A stretch of DNA of 64,000 bases from Rhodobacteraceae bacterium (ex Bugula neritina AB1) (GCA_001730095.1 MDLF01000101.1:1-64000), one strand, 5' to 3'; counted from the first letter of the stretch, positions 46,283 to 56,067 are shown. Numbers and translations are program-made. The notes: a model not told the origin generated them from the sequence alone.

Positions 46283-47454
46283 CCGGCCGCTGCCTGGCCA
46301 GCCCATCGGCCCGTGGCCAGACAAGCCGTCAGCAGATACCCTCCCGTAGGGGCCTCCCAGTCCAGCATTTCCCCGGCGCAGAATGTTCCGGGGATCTGTT
46401 TCAGCATCAAACCGTCATCCACTGCGGATCTGCAAATGCCGCCAGCTGTCGAAATGGCCTCGTCCATCGGTCGCAAACCTGCATGTCTCACCGGCAGCGC
46501 TTTGATCAGCCGCGCCAGTGGCTGTGCTTCTTGCGGCAGCGGTCGGCTGAACTCCTGCAGCATCGCAGCCTCTGCCCGCCCCAGTTTCAAGGCTTTGCGC
46601 AGGTGGTTAGAGAGGCTCGCCTTGCCGCGCGGCCGGGACAGGCGGCGGGCAACCTCGGCGACCTCCAGATCCGGAAGCAGGTCCAGATGCAGCGGGGCGC
46701 CCTCCCGCACTGCAGCGCAGATGGCGTAAATGCCGCCGCCCTCCAACCCGCGTTGCGAAATCACCGCTTCACCGCGTGAGGTCAAACCGCCTGCCCGCAG
46801 CGCAATGCCCTTGAGCGGCTGGCCGAACTGAGACGTCATGTGGCTGGACCAGTCCACCAGCAACCCGGCGTTGGCCGGCTTGAAGACCGAAATCTCAACC
46901 TCTTTTTCCATCAGGTGCGGCACCCAAGCCCCGTCCGAGCCGAGCCGTGCCCAGCTTGCGCCGCCAAGCGCCAGAACAGTCACCCCTGCCCTGATTTGAA
47001 CCGGACCGTCTGGAGTATCAAACAATAGATTGCCGCCCTCCCAACCCTGCCAAAGCCAGCGGCTGCGGATCTGCACACCATATCCGTCCAAACGCCCCAG
47101 CCAGGATCTCAGCAATGGTGACGCCTTCATCACCTTGGGAAACACGCGACCGGTGGAGCCGGTAAACAACGCGCTCCCCAGCCCCTGTGCCCAGTCCTGA
47201 ACGGCCTGCGCATCGAACTGCCGGATCATGGGCGCCAGCCAACCCGCAGCTTCACCGTATTGCGCGATCAGCTGCTCAAACGGTTCATCCTTGGTCAGGT
47301 TCAGGCCGGACTTACCTGCCATCAGAAACTTACGCGCGACGGATGGTTTGGCCTCTGCAACCAGCACACGGTGCCCAGCGCGGCCCAGTTCTTCGGCCGC
47401 CATCAGCCCCGCGGGCCCAGCACCGATCACCACCGCATCCCACGCCTCTGTCAT
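46255..47454 (-). CDS. BaiN/HI0933-family flavoprotein (TIGR03862 type)
   Basis: The 399-residue protein starts with the FAD fold AVVIGAGPAGLMAAEELGRAG and contains GKSGLNLTKDEP, GRVFPKVMKASPLL and a C-terminal GEMLDWEAPTGGYLLTACLATG, the signatures of the HI0933 family. One relative, BaiN, takes part in bile acid reduction, but most are of unknown function. ATG 47454 follows AAGGGG; the longer upstream frame overlaps the HNH gene promoter. It converges with the GST gene, overlapping it by 28 bp. Confidence 0.88.
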   Translation of the reverse strand: MTEAWDAVVIGAGPAGLMAAEELGRAGHRVLVAEAKPSVARKFLMAGKSGLNLTKDEPFEQLIAQYGEAAGWLAPMIRQFDAQAVQDWAQGLGSALFTGSTGRVFPKVMKASPLLRSWLGRLDGYGVQIRSRWLWQGWEGGNLLFDTPDGPVQIRAGVTVLALGGASWARLGSDGAWVPHLMEKEVEISVFKPANAGLLVDWSSHMTSQFGQPLKGIALRAGGLTSRGEAVISQRGLEGGGIYAICAAVREGAPLHLDLLPDLEVAEVARRLSRPRGKASLSNHLRKALKLGRAEAAMLQEFSRPLPQEAQPLARLIKALPVRHAGLRPMDEAISTAGGICRSAVDDGLMLKQIPGTFCAGEMLDWEAPTGGYLLTACLATGRWAGQAAAGYLESAATR

Positions 47455-47522
47455 ACCATCCCCTTGCCAGCCCTTGCCGCCAGCGTGTCTAGTGCCCGCA
47501 CGAAACCAATAGAGGCCCGTGC

Positions 47523-47816
47523 ATGTCTGATCCGGTCTGTCCGCTGTGCGGCCGCCCAATCCCAAAAGATACACCGCAAAGCCTGCACCATCTGATCCCA
47601 AAACTGAAAGGAGGCAAGGGCGGACCTACCGTTCTGCTGCATGACATCTGCCACCGCGAAATCCATGCCACGCTGACCGAAGCGGAACTGGCGCGTGAAT
47701 TCAACACGCCCGAAGCGCTGCACGCTCATCCCCGGCTGGCAAAATTCATTGCCTGGGTGCAGAAACGCCCGCCCGGGTTCCGCTCCCGGGTTCCTGGCAA
47801 ACGGCGTAAACGCTAG
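47523..47816 (+). CDS. Small HNH-type zinc protein
   Basis: The 97-residue protein has the HNH core: CPLCG (Cys6, Cys9), LHHLIPKLKGG (His22-His23), LLHDICHREIHA (His40, Cys43, His44, His48). The ligands make a complete betabeta-alpha metal site. The C-terminus is very basic (SRVPGKRRKR), fitting DNA or RNA binding. It is a stand-alone HNH protein with no restriction or phage genes near it. Its stop overlaps the VOC gene stop within CTAG. Confidence 0.85.
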   Translation: MSDPVCPLCGRPIPKDTPQSLHHLIPKLKGGKGGPTVLLHDICHREIHATLTEAELAREFNTPEALHAHPRLAKFIAWVQKRPPGFRSRVPGKRRKR

Positions 47817-48505
47817 CTGATCTCCAGCCCCTGAAAGGCCGGGCTGCCGCGCAACTGCGCACCTGCGATGTGCTGAAATTCCAGCGTCGTATAGGGGCGC
47901 CGCCACAGCCATTCCCGGTTGGCCACAGCTTTCAGGTCCGCCTCCGGCGGGGTTTCATCCGTATAGGCCAGAAAATACAGGTCAAAGCCGAACTCCGCCA
48001 CATCCTGCACCGACAGCAGCTTCATGTCCGCATGCTGTTCAAGCTCGGCTGCAATGCGGCCTGTCCGCAGGGTGACCTGCCCCACATGCGCCCCGCCGCC
48101 CAAGCGCCGCGCCGGATCGCCCGCACCTTCGGGCCGGTTGCCAAGAAAATCATGCTGCAACAGCTCGATCGCAAAACCTTCAGGATCGTGCAGATGCGCC
48201 ATATAGCCGATGTCGCGAAACTGGTGCGGCGCAGACACCTCCACGCCTGCCCTGCGCAGCTGGTCACAGGCGATATCGAGGTCAGGCAGGCAAATGCCGA
48301 TTTTCCAAAAGCGTTCCTCCCGTGAATGCGGGAGCGCTCTCCCGCCGGGCAACAGGATCAAATCCGCATCCTCCCCTGCATATCCTGCCCGCCACGCGCC
48401 GCCCTCCTCACGTATCTCCATGCCAAACACCTTGGCATAAAAGCCCGCAAGCCCTGCGGGATCTTCCACCTTCAACCGGACGCCGGAAAGCCGTTTCACC
48501 GGCAC
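47813..48505 (-). CDS. VOC (glyoxalase-fold) family protein
   Basis: The 230-residue protein has two vicinal-oxygen-chelate half domains. The N-terminal half shows LSGVRLKVEDPAGLAGFYAKVFGMEI and GYMAHLHDPEGFAIELLQHDF, the usual pattern with metal-ligand histidine and glutamate. The second half starts at VGQVTLRTGRI and ends with LYFLAYTDETPP. Members include dioxygenases, isomerases and resistance proteins; nothing points to one. It is the last of three overlapping genes (SDR - crotonase - VOC). Confidence 0.85.
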   Translation of the reverse strand: MPVKRLSGVRLKVEDPAGLAGFYAKVFGMEIREEGGAWRAGYAGEDADLILLPGGRALPHSREERFWKIGICLPDLDIACDQLRRAGVEVSAPHQFRDIGYMAHLHDPEGFAIELLQHDFLGNRPEGAGDPARRLGGGAHVGQVTLRTGRIAAELEQHADMKLLSVQDVAEFGFDLYFLAYTDETPPEADLKAVANREWLWRRPYTTLEFQHIAGAQLRGSPAFQGLEIS

Positions 48506-49107
48506 ATCTCCAGGATGCCGGTCGCAATTTCCGGCTTGGCCTCCAGCGAATGTGCCAACAGATCTTGCGCGGTTTCCATCAACACTTCCGGTTCCACGAT
48601 CCGGTCAACAAGCCCGTAGTCATAGGCTTCTTGCGCGGTGATTTTCTGACCCGCCGCCAGGACCATCTTGGTGCGCGCAGGCCCGATCAGCGCTGCCAGC
48701 CGTTTCGCATCGGAGGGCTGCGGCAGGTAACCAAGCTTCATGACCGGATAAAAAAACTTGGCCGAAGGCACCGCAATGCGCATGTCGCAGGCCAGCGCCA
48801 TGCCATTGGCGCCACCTGCCAGCGTCCCGTTCAATGCCGCCACTTTCAGGCAAGGCACTGCAGCCAGCGCATTCGACAAACGCTCCCACACTGGAGACGT
48901 CGCCAGTCCCGCGCGGGCCTCATCCAGGTCAGCCCCGGCGCTGAACACTTTGCCCGAGCCGGTCAGAATCAACCCGCGGGCGTCCTGCGCGCGCTCGGCA
49001 ATCTCCGCCAGTTCTGTCAGCATCGCCCCGGTCAGCGAGTTGGCCTTGTCCGGGCGGTTGATGGTGACGGTCCAAAGCCCGTTTTCCGCAATCTCCAGCC
49101 CGATCAT
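48496..49107 (-). CDS. Crotonase-fold (enoyl-CoA hydratase/isomerase family) protein lacking both catalytic glutamates
   Basis: The 203-residue protein has the crotonase fold: WTVTINRPDKANSLTGAML, the oxyanion hole GKVFSAGADL, and NGTLAGGANGMALACDMRIA. The two glutamates of enoyl-CoA hydratases are replaced: GGGCEL reads GGANGM, and the QPEI-type site reads YPVMKL. It is therefore unlikely to be a hydratase; a decarboxylase, isomerase or thioesterase role remains open. It is also short for the family (about 255 is usual). It overlaps the SDR gene by 4 bp and the VOC gene by 10. Confidence 0.87.
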   Translation of the reverse strand: MIGLEIAENGLWTVTINRPDKANSLTGAMLTELAEIAERAQDARGLILTGSGKVFSAGADLDEARAGLATSPVWERLSNALAAVPCLKVAALNGTLAGGANGMALACDMRIAVPSAKFFYPVMKLGYLPQPSDAKRLAALIGPARTKMVLAAGQKITAQEAYDYGLVDRIVEPEVLMETAQDLLAHSLEAKPEIATGILEMCR

Positions 49108-49853
49108 TTCAGCCCCACACGCTGGCGGATGCTGTCCTCGCGCAATGAAACTTCCTGGCCGATCCAGTCATCTGCATCCGCTGTGCACATCCACATCAAG
49201 GCCCGTGCGGGCCATGCAGCCGGGATATGGTCTTCCCATTCAAGCTCGCTCACCGGGTTGATGCCGCTGGCCTTGATCTCGCGCTGCATCTGGGTGGCAA
49301 CGGTGCCCGGAGACAGCCCCATAGCGCGGATACCATTGCTGCGCTCCTCCAGATCCAGAGCAGAGGACAGCATAGCAGCCCCCGCCTTAGAGGAACAATA
49401 AGCGCTCCAGCCTTCAAGCGGCCGGTGCGCCGCACCGGAGCTGACGGTGATAATGGTGCCGCCGCCTGCGGGCTTCATCAGCGGCAGCGCCGCACGCATA
49501 CCGTTGAACACCCCTTTTAGGTTGATATCGATCAGCTTGCCCCAGTCATCCGGCTGCGCCTCCTCAAGGCGGGCAATCGGTTCAATCACGCCAGCGTTGT
49601 TGATCAGGATGTCCAAGCTGCCGAATTCCTGATGCGCCTTGGCCAGCGCGGCCTCCACCGAACCGTAGTCCGACACGTCGCAGGCAAAGGTCAGCACATT
49701 TCCGCCGATCTCTTCTGCCAGCACCTTCAAGGCATCCGAACTCCTTGCCAGCAAGGCCAGATTGGCGCCCGCCGCTGCGAACAGCCGGGCCGCATCAGCA
49801 CCGATACCGCGGCTGGCCCCTGTGATTGCAACTGTTTTCCCGTTGAAATTCAT
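49104..49853 (-). CDS. Short-chain dehydrogenase/reductase
   Basis: The 249-residue protein is a classical SDR with TGASRGIG for NAD(P) binding, LINNAG, and the catalytic serine and YCSSK (Y-x3-K) in SSGAAHRPLEGWSAYCSSK. ATG 49853 follows GGAGGG; the 415-residue longer frame is only a shadow of the region upstream. It leads the operon with the crotonase and VOC genes, which suggests a small pathway for a CoA-bound or hydroxy substrate, not further defined. Confidence 0.9.
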   Translation of the reverse strand: MNFNGKTVAITGASRGIGADAARLFAAAGANLALLARSSDALKVLAEEIGGNVLTFACDVSDYGSVEAALAKAHQEFGSLDILINNAGVIEPIARLEEAQPDDWGKLIDINLKGVFNGMRAALPLMKPAGGGTIITVSSGAAHRPLEGWSAYCSSKAGAAMLSSALDLEERSNGIRAMGLSPGTVATQMQREIKASGINPVSELEWEDHIPAAWPARALMWMCTADADDWIGQEVSLREDSIRQRVGLK

Positions 49854-49988
49854 CCGCCGTCCCTCCAAGTGACTGATAACCCATGTGGTACTGCGGTTAG
49901 GGGGAACGGTCCAGCCCAAGGCCCCCTTGACGGCACTGCCCGAGGGACCGACGATGTTTGCAATTTTCTTACTGAGAAAGGTTCTCTT

Positions 49989-51512
49989 ATGTCCGTTTTT
50001 TTTGCGCGCAGCGGCGCCGCAGCGGCAATTTTGGTTGTGTCCGCCCAAGGCGCATTTGCCGACCTCAGCGCCCAGGAAGTCTGGGCTGACTGGAAGGCGT
50101 ATCTGACCGGCACCGGTTACACCGTTTCCGGGACTGAGGCGGTTTCGGGCAGCACCTTGACCGTTTCTGACGTGTCGATGTCCATGCCTGTTCCTGAAGA
50201 AGACGGCTCCGCCACGGTCAGCTTCCCGGAAATCCAGTTCGTCGAAAACGGTGACGGCACCGTCAATGTGGTGATGCCCCCCGAATTTCCGATGGGTTTT
50301 GAATTCTCTGGCGACGGCGAATCCTTTGCAGGCAAACTGATCTATTCCCACGACGGTTCTCCGATCAAGGTGGCCGGCGATGCCGAAAACATGAGCTATG
50401 ATTACAGCTCATCCCAAGTAAGCCTGACGCTGGACGGGCTGTCTGCCGACGGTGAAACCGTACCGCCGGAAGTGGCGAAGGTGCAGGTCGAGATGAACGA
50501 CGTATCTTCCCAAAGCACGATGACAGTTGCCAATGGGCGCAGCTATGCACAATCGATGACGGCTTCCAGCCTCAGCTATGACATGGGTTTCAACGACCCC
50601 GAGGGTGAAGGCACCGGGTCTTTCAAAGGCGCTCTTCAGGGGCTGAGCTTCACCGGCACCGGCACCGTGCCGGAAGGGCTGGAAAGCCCGGATATGGCCG
50701 CGCTGCTGGAAGCAGGTTTTGCCTTTGACGGCACCTTTAACTTCACTGGCGGTAACGGCTCGGTCTCCGGTGTGGATGGCAGCGACAACTTCGCGATGGA
50801 AAGCAACTCGCAAGGCGGCGCTTTCACCGTGTCCATGGACAAGCAGCATCTGACATACGACGTCTCGCAAGTCGCCACCAATGTGACCATTTCCGGTTCC
50901 GAGATCCCCTTCCCGCTGGCGCTCAGCATGGCGGAGACCGGTTTCAAGCTGATGATGCCGCTTGCCAAATCCGAAGAGGAGCAGGACTTCGCCCTTGGCA
51001 TCACCCTGCGGGACTTTGCAGTCCCGGAAATGCTGTGGGGCATGGTTGACCCGACCGGCCAGCTGCCGCATGACCCGGCGACCGTCATTCTGGATCTGGC
51101 TGGCAAGGGCAAGGTACTGTTTGACCTGTTTGACCCCGAAGCCTTGGAAGCCGTGGAAATGGGCGCAGAACAGCCGGGTGAGCTGAACGCGCTGTCCGTG
51201 AAGCAATTGCAGGTTTCTGCTGCTGGCGCCGAACTAACCGGCACCGGTGACTTCACTTTCGACAACGATGACCTGACCAGTTTTGACGGCATGCCGGCGC
51301 CAGCAGGCGCGGCTGATCTGAAACTGACCGGCGCAAATACGCTGATCGACAAGCTGATCTCGATGGGCCTGATGTCGGACGGTGACGCCATGGGTGCGCG
51401 CATGATGATGGGAATGCTGGCAGTGCCGGGCGAAGGTGAAGACACACTGACCTCGAAGATCGAAATCTCCGAGGACGGCCAGATTCTCGCCAATGGCCAG
51501 CGCATAAAATAA
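49989..51512 (+). CDS. DUF2125 exported protein
   Basis: The 507-residue protein has a signal peptide (MSVFFARSGAAAAILVVSAQGAFA) and then a long beta-rich, acidic chain in which short patterns such as LSYDMGF, GLSFTGTG and LDLAGKGK recur. It ends in LTSKIEISEDGQILANGQRIK. This is the DUF2125 layout in alphaproteobacteria. Its placement in the periplasm or on the outer membrane is likely; its function is unknown. ATG 49989 follows AAAGG. A strong terminator follows 28 bp on. Confidence 0.88.
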   Translation: MSVFFARSGAAAAILVVSAQGAFADLSAQEVWADWKAYLTGTGYTVSGTEAVSGSTLTVSDVSMSMPVPEEDGSATVSFPEIQFVENGDGTVNVVMPPEFPMGFEFSGDGESFAGKLIYSHDGSPIKVAGDAENMSYDYSSSQVSLTLDGLSADGETVPPEVAKVQVEMNDVSSQSTMTVANGRSYAQSMTASSLSYDMGFNDPEGEGTGSFKGALQGLSFTGTGTVPEGLESPDMAALLEAGFAFDGTFNFTGGNGSVSGVDGSDNFAMESNSQGGAFTVSMDKQHLTYDVSQVATNVTISGSEIPFPLALSMAETGFKLMMPLAKSEEEQDFALGITLRDFAVPEMLWGMVDPTGQLPHDPATVILDLAGKGKVLFDLFDPEALEAVEMGAEQPGELNALSVKQLQVSAAGAELTGTGDFTFDNDDLTSFDGMPAPAGAADLKLTGANTLIDKLISMGLMSDGDAMGARMMMGMLAVPGEGEDTLTSKIEISEDGQILANGQRIK

Positions 51513-51540
51513 CCATCAAATTCCCTTCGGGGATTGATCA

Positions 51541-51567
51541 GGAGCCGCCTCGTGCGGCTCCTTTTTT
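51541..51567 (+). terminator. Intrinsic terminator of the DUF2125 gene
   Basis: GGAGCCGC and GCGGCTCC form a perfect 8-bp stem with loop CTCGT, followed by six T. It lies 28 bp after the DUF2125 stop and before pmbA. Confidence 0.92.
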
Positions 51568-51634
51568 GCAACCCGCCCTTGCGGCATGAGCCGGCACTGG
51601 ATAGCTCTGTAGGAGAGCAGAACAGAAGGTGCCC

Positions 51635-52981
51635 ATGACCCAGTCTCCCGAAGCGCTTTGCCACGCCTTGATTGATGCCGCCCGCAAGGCTGGCGCCGAT
51701 GCAGCCGATGCCATGGCCGCCGAAGGCAGTTCCCTCAGCATCGAAGTCCGCGAGGGCAAGCTTGAGCACGCGGAACGTTCGGAAGGCACGGATCTGGGCC
51801 TGCGGGTGTTTATCGGCAAACGACAGGCGCTGGTCTCTTCTTCTGACATGCGGCCCGAAACCATCGCGGCCATGGCCGAACGGGCCGTTGCCATGGCCAA
51901 GGAGGCACCGGAAGATCCCTATGCAGGCCTCGCCGATCCGTCCCAGCTGGCCAAAGATTGGGATTTGGCAGCGCTGGAGCTTGAAGACCCAAGCGGCGAG
52001 CCTGCGCCGGCCTTCCTGCAAGAAGACGCTCTGGCTGCTGAAGCTGCCTGTCAGTCAGTAGACGGCGTCACACAGGTGCAGTCCGCCGCCGCCGGATACG
52101 GCCGCCATATTGTGCATCTGGCAGCCACCAATGGATTTTCAGGCGGCTATCAACGCACTGGCCGATCACTGTCCTGCACCGGAATCGCGGGAACAGGTAC
52201 CGGAATGGAACGGGACCACGACGGCGATTCCCGAACTTTCCAGTCTGATCTCCGCAGCGCTGCTGAGATCGGCCAAACCGCAGGTGAGCGCGCGGTCGCC
52301 CGGCTCGGAGCCCGCAAACCCGACACCGGCAGTTTTCCGGTGCTGTTTGATGAACGGATCTCCTCCTCTCTGATCGGCCACCTGCTGTCCGCTGCAAATG
52401 GCGCTGCGGTTGCCCGTGGCTCTTCCTGGCTGAAAGATTCTCTGGGCCAGCAAGTGCTGCCCGAGGCACTCTCGGTTATCGAGGACCCGCACCGGGCACG
52501 GATCTCCGGCTCCCGCCCCTTTGACGGTGAAGGGCTCGCCACCCGCAAACGCACCGTGGTGGACAAGGGCGTGCTGACCGGCTGGACGCTGGATCTGGCG
52601 TCTGCCCGCAAACTGGGTCTGGAAAGCACAGGCAACGCTGCCCGCGGCATCGGCGGTGTACCCTCTCCTTCCACGTGGAACATTGCGCTGACTGAAGGCA
52701 GCGCGACTCGCGAAGATCTGGTGGCACAAATGGGCACCGGCCTGCTAGTCACTTCGATGATCGGCTCCACCATCAATCCGAATACGGGCGACTACTCCCG
52801 CGGGGCTTCGGGGTTCTGGGTGGAAAACGGTGAAATTGCCTATCCGGTCAACGAATGCACAATTGCGGGAAACCTGCATGATATGCTGCGCCGGATCATA
52901 CCCGCCAATGATGCCCGAAAGCATCTGTCAACTTTGGTCCCCTCCCTTCTGATCGAAGGAATGACTCTTGCCGGCAACTGA
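51635..52981 (+). CDS. pmbA: TldE/PmbA family protein (metalloprotease partner)
   Basis: The 448-residue protein is the PmbA (TldE) subunit. It lacks the HExxxH zinc site of its partner TldD, as TldE proteins do, and shows FPVLFDERISSSLIGHLLSAANG, FDGEGLATRKRTVVDKGVLTG and TSMIGSTINPNTGDYSRG. TldD/E cuts unfolded peptides and trims modified peptides; tldD is not in this window. ATG 51635 follows AGAAGG; GTG 51629 is an alternative. It begins a four-gene plus-strand block with cysQ-like, waaA-like and lpxK genes. Confidence 0.9.
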   Translation: MTQSPEALCHALIDAARKAGADAADAMAAEGSSLSIEVREGKLEHAERSEGTDLGLRVFIGKRQALVSSSDMRPETIAAMAERAVAMAKEAPEDPYAGLADPSQLAKDWDLAALELEDPSGEPAPAFLQEDALAAEAACQSVDGVTQVQSAAAGYGRHIVHLAATNGFSGGYQRTGRSLSCTGIAGTGTGMERDHDGDSRTFQSDLRSAAEIGQTAGERAVARLGARKPDTGSFPVLFDERISSSLIGHLLSAANGAAVARGSSWLKDSLGQQVLPEALSVIEDPHRARISGSRPFDGEGLATRKRTVVDKGVLTGWTLDLASARKLGLESTGNAARGIGGVPSPSTWNIALTEGSATREDLVAQMGTGLLVTSMIGSTINPNTGDYSRGASGFWVENGEIAYPVNECTIAGNLHDMLRRIIPANDARKHLSTLVPSLLIEGMTLAGN

Positions 52982-53771
52982 CCTTCCCCTGCTTGTCAAA
53001 GCCGCGGAACAAGCCGGAGACATCGCATGCCGCTACTCGGGCCCAAGCGCGAAACGCTGGGACAAACCTGACGGTGCTGGCCCTGTGACAGAGGCCGACC
53101 TGGCCGTGAACGCCATGCTAGAGGACATGCTGCAACAGGCACGGCCCGGCTATGGCTGGCTGTCGGAGGAAAGCGAGGACAATACCGATCGCCTGTCCTG
53201 CGATCGGGTCTTCATCATTGACCCAATCGATGGCACCCGCAGCTTTGCCGAAGGGTCCCGTACGTGGGCGCATTCCTTCGCGGTCGCGGAACAGGGCGAA
53301 ATAACAGCCGCCGTGACCTACCTGCCGCAACGGGAGCTGATGTTCACCGCCGCCAAAGGGCAAGGTGCGACCTGCAACGGCTGCCCGGTTACGGTTTCCT
53401 CAGCCGCCGTGCTTGCCAGCGCAGAAATCCTGGCTGCCAAACCCAACCTGCAGGCGCATCACTGGCTGGGCGGCACCCCGCCTGACTTCATCCGCAGCTA
53501 CCGGCCTTCACTGGCCTATCGGCTGGCAAAGGTGGCCGACGGCCGGTTCGGGGCCATGCTGACCCTGCGCCCCAGCTGGGAGTGGGACATTGCCGCAGGC
53601 GATCTGCTGCTGCGCGAGGCGGGCGGCGTCATCACCGACCGCTCTGGCAGCTCTTTGCGGTTCAACAACCGTCTCCCGCGGCTGAATGGCGTGATCGCCG
53701 GCAATCGCATTCTGCACGGGAAACTGGCGGCAGCCCTCGATCCATCCAGCCCTGGTATTGCTGGACATTGA
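52968..53771 (+). CDS. Inositol monophosphatase family protein (CysQ/3'-nucleotidase-like)
   Basis: The 267-residue protein has the metal-dependent phosphatase motifs: VTEADLAVNAML, LSEESEDN, the core IIDPIDGTRSFAEG (DPIDGT) and the C-terminal WEWDIAAGDLLLREAGG. CysQ hydrolyses 3'-phosphoadenosine 5'-phosphate from sulfate assimilation; other family members act on inositol or fructose phosphates, so the substrate is not fixed. The start is TTG 52968, with AAGGA at good distance and a 14-bp overlap with pmbA; no nearby ATG fits. Confidence 0.87.
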   Translation: MPATDLPLLVKAAEQAGDIACRYSGPSAKRWDKPDGAGPVTEADLAVNAMLEDMLQQARPGYGWLSEESEDNTDRLSCDRVFIIDPIDGTRSFAEGSRTWAHSFAVAEQGEITAAVTYLPQRELMFTAAKGQGATCNGCPVTVSSAAVLASAEILAAKPNLQAHHWLGGTPPDFIRSYRPSLAYRLAKVADGRFGAMLTLRPSWEWDIAAGDLLLREAGGVITDRSGSSLRFNNRLPRLNGVIAGNRILHGKLAAALDPSSPGIAGH

Positions 53772-53843
53772 TCGTTTCCGGGCTTAAGCGCCTTCAACCG
53801 CTGTGTCGCGGCTGACATAAAAACTTTTCACAGACAAACCCGC

Positions 53844-55079
53844 ATGTTGCAGATACCTTGGGCCGGAAAAATCAAATCGAACCAGATGCAACGGCGAACC
53901 AGTAACACCGGCCGCTCCTCCGTGCTGCAGCCCCGCCCCCGGGGTGAACTGCTGTGGGTGCATGCAACGACACCTGAACGCTATCTGGCGCTCTGTGATA
54001 TCGGACGCCGCCTGAAGTCCCTGCGCCCTGACTTGTCGGTCCTGGCCAGTTGGGACCCTGACCTGCGTCTGACCGGCACTGTCGGCTGCGATATCCCGAC
54101 CGGCCCGCTGGCTGATGATACATTGGCGGAAGCCCGTGCATTTGCGGCACATTGGCAGCCTGATGCCTGTATCTGGACCGGCACGCCAAACAGGCGAGTC
54201 ATGCTGAAACACTTGCGCGACCAGGGAACCGGCGTGCTGCTGGCCGACCTTCTCGACACCGAACTACCGCACCGCACCAGCCGCTGGCTGCCGGATCAGC
54301 GGCGGAAAATGCTGGACGGTCTGAGCTGTATCATGACCCCGTCCAAGACGGTCAGGGACCGCCTGCTCCGCATTGGCTTTCCCGCAGAACGGCTGGAGTT
54401 GGCGACAAAGCTGCGCGTATCTGCCATTCCCCCCGGCTGCAATGATGATGAGCTTTCCGCAATGCAGCAGACCTTGGGCAGCCGCCCGGTCTGGCTGGCA
54501 GCCCACGTCAAACTGGATGAGCTGCCCGGCATTCTGACCGCCCACCGGGCTGCCTTACGGCTGCTGCACCGCTTGCTGCTGGTCATTGCTTTGGATGACA
54601 GCACGGATCACGAAGCTGCCCGCATGCTTCTGAAGGACAGTGGCCTGTCCTATGCTGATTGGGAGAACGGCGGCGAACCCGACGACTTTAACCAGGCCCT
54701 TCTGGCAGGCGGCGATGACTTGGGTCTTTGGTACCGGCTGTCACCTGTCGCTTTGATTGCCAGCAGTCTGGACCCTAACGCACAGGGCCAATCGCCTTTG
54801 GATGCTGCGGCTCTTGGGTCAGCGTTGCTGCACGGACCAGGCATTCACGCTCATCGCGACCTATATGACCGGCTGGCAAAAGCCGGCGCTGCCGTGCAAG
54901 TGCGCACCCAAGACGATATGGCAGACATGGTTGTCGCCCTGTCGGCTCCGGACAAGGCCGCAGAGATGGCGCTGGCCGGCTGGCAGAGCGTTACCGAAAG
55001 CGCAACCACAACAGACACACTCCTGGACAAAGTCCAGACATTGCTTGACCAGCGCGAGGGCACTAATGCGGGCACCTGA
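53844..55079 (+). CDS. Diverged WaaA-type glycosyltransferase (Kdo transferase family)
   Basis: The 411-residue protein aligns with WaaA mainly around [47 protein letters not shown] and [28 protein letters not shown], where the last matches the WaaA site near the GT-B hinge. The usual HAxSxGE start and TTxTxTG loop are changed to HATTPER and ASWDPDL. Kdo is transferred to lipid A by WaaA, and the gene lies directly before lpxK as in many alphaproteobacteria. ATG 53844 has a weak ribosome site. It may retain Kdo transfer or use another sugar. Confidence 0.75.
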   Translation: MLQIPWAGKIKSNQMQRRTSNTGRSSVLQPRPRGELLWVHATTPERYLALCDIGRRLKSLRPDLSVLASWDPDLRLTGTVGCDIPTGPLADDTLAEARAFAAHWQPDACIWTGTPNRRVMLKHLRDQGTGVLLADLLDTELPHRTSRWLPDQRRKMLDGLSCIMTPSKTVRDRLLRIGFPAERLELATKLRVSAIPPGCNDDELSAMQQTLGSRPVWLAAHVKLDELPGILTAHRAALRLLHRLLLVIALDDSTDHEAARMLLKDSGLSYADWENGGEPDDFNQALLAGGDDLGLWYRLSPVALIASSLDPNAQGQSPLDAAALGSALLHGPGIHAHRDLYDRLAKAGAAVQVRTQDDMADMVVALSAPDKAAEMALAGWQSVTESATTTDTLLDKVQTLLDQREGTNAGT

Positions 55080-56067
55080 CTTCTGGCATAAGGCGCCGGG
55101 CAATTTTGACTTGCGCGCAGCTGTGCTGGCGCCGCTCGGTTGGGCCTATGCGCATGCCACCGCATCCCGGATGGCCAAGGGCAAACCGTCAAGCCCCGGC
55201 GTGCCTGTGATTTGCGTGGGAAACCTGAACGCCGGCGGCACAGGCAAGACGCCGACTGTCATCTGGCTGCTGGAAACCCTGCGCAATCTCGGCCATGAGC
55301 CGCATGTGGTTACCCGCGGCCATGGCGGATCACTGGAGGGGCCGGTGCGCGTGATGCCAGCGCAGCACCGGGCTGACCAGACCGGGGACGAGCCGCTGCT
55401 GCTGGCCGCCTTTGCCGAAGTTTGGGTAGCAAAGGACAGGGCCGCAGGGGCACAGGCCGCAGCCCAGGCAGGAGCGACGGTTATCGTCCTGGATGATGGA
55501 TTTCAGAACCCGGCCGTGGCCAAGGACCTATCGCTGATCGTGGTGGACGCCCGGCACGGTTTCGGCAATGGCCGCTGCCTGCCGGCCGGCCCCCTGCGGG
55601 AGCCGGTTGCCACCGGCCTGAAACGGGCCGACGCCGTGCTTTCGTTAGGGTCGGAAGCGGCGCAACTGAAATTCTTTGAGGCGTGGGGCAGCCAGCTGCA
55701 AGACCTGCCCCACTTCACCGGGGCATTGGAGCCGCTGCAAACCGGGATGCCCTGGAACAACACCCGCGTCCTGGCCTTTGCCGGTATTGGCCATCCGCAA
55801 AAATTCTTCAGCACTCTGCGCAGCCTTGGCGCCGACATCGCCCGGGCCGAGGCACTTGACGATCATCAGCCGCTGACCGGCGCCCTGCTGAAGCGGCTAG
55901 AGAACGAGTCCAAACTGTTGAACGCCCAGCTTGTGACAACCGAAAAGGACGCCGTCCGTCTGCCGAACAGCTTCCGCTCCAAGGTGATCACCCTGCCTGT
56001 AAGACTGCAGATCACCGCAGATGACGCCCTGAAGGATCTGCTAAAGAAAGCTGCGCCTGCACCCTGA
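55066..56067 (+). CDS. lpxK: Tetraacyldisaccharide 4'-kinase
   Basis: The 333-residue protein phosphorylates the lipid A precursor at position 4'. The nucleotide-binding P-loop is [11 protein letters not shown], and [19 protein letters not shown] and [10 protein letters not shown] are LpxK signatures in correct order. ATG 55066 overlaps the waaA-like stop by 14 bp. The membrane-bound N-terminus ([15 protein letters not shown]) is present. The window thus holds several steps of lipopolysaccharide supply: lpxK, the waaA-like gene and lptE. Confidence 0.95.
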   Translation: MRAPDFWHKAPGNFDLRAAVLAPLGWAYAHATASRMAKGKPSSPGVPVICVGNLNAGGTGKTPTVIWLLETLRNLGHEPHVVTRGHGGSLEGPVRVMPAQHRADQTGDEPLLLAAFAEVWVAKDRAAGAQAAAQAGATVIVLDDGFQNPAVAKDLSLIVVDARHGFGNGRCLPAGPLREPVATGLKRADAVLSLGSEAAQLKFFEAWGSQLQDLPHFTGALEPLQTGMPWNNTRVLAFAGIGHPQKFFSTLRSLGADIARAEALDDHQPLTGALLKRLENESKLLNAQLVTTEKDAVRLPNSFRSKVITLPVRLQITADDALKDLLKKAAPAP

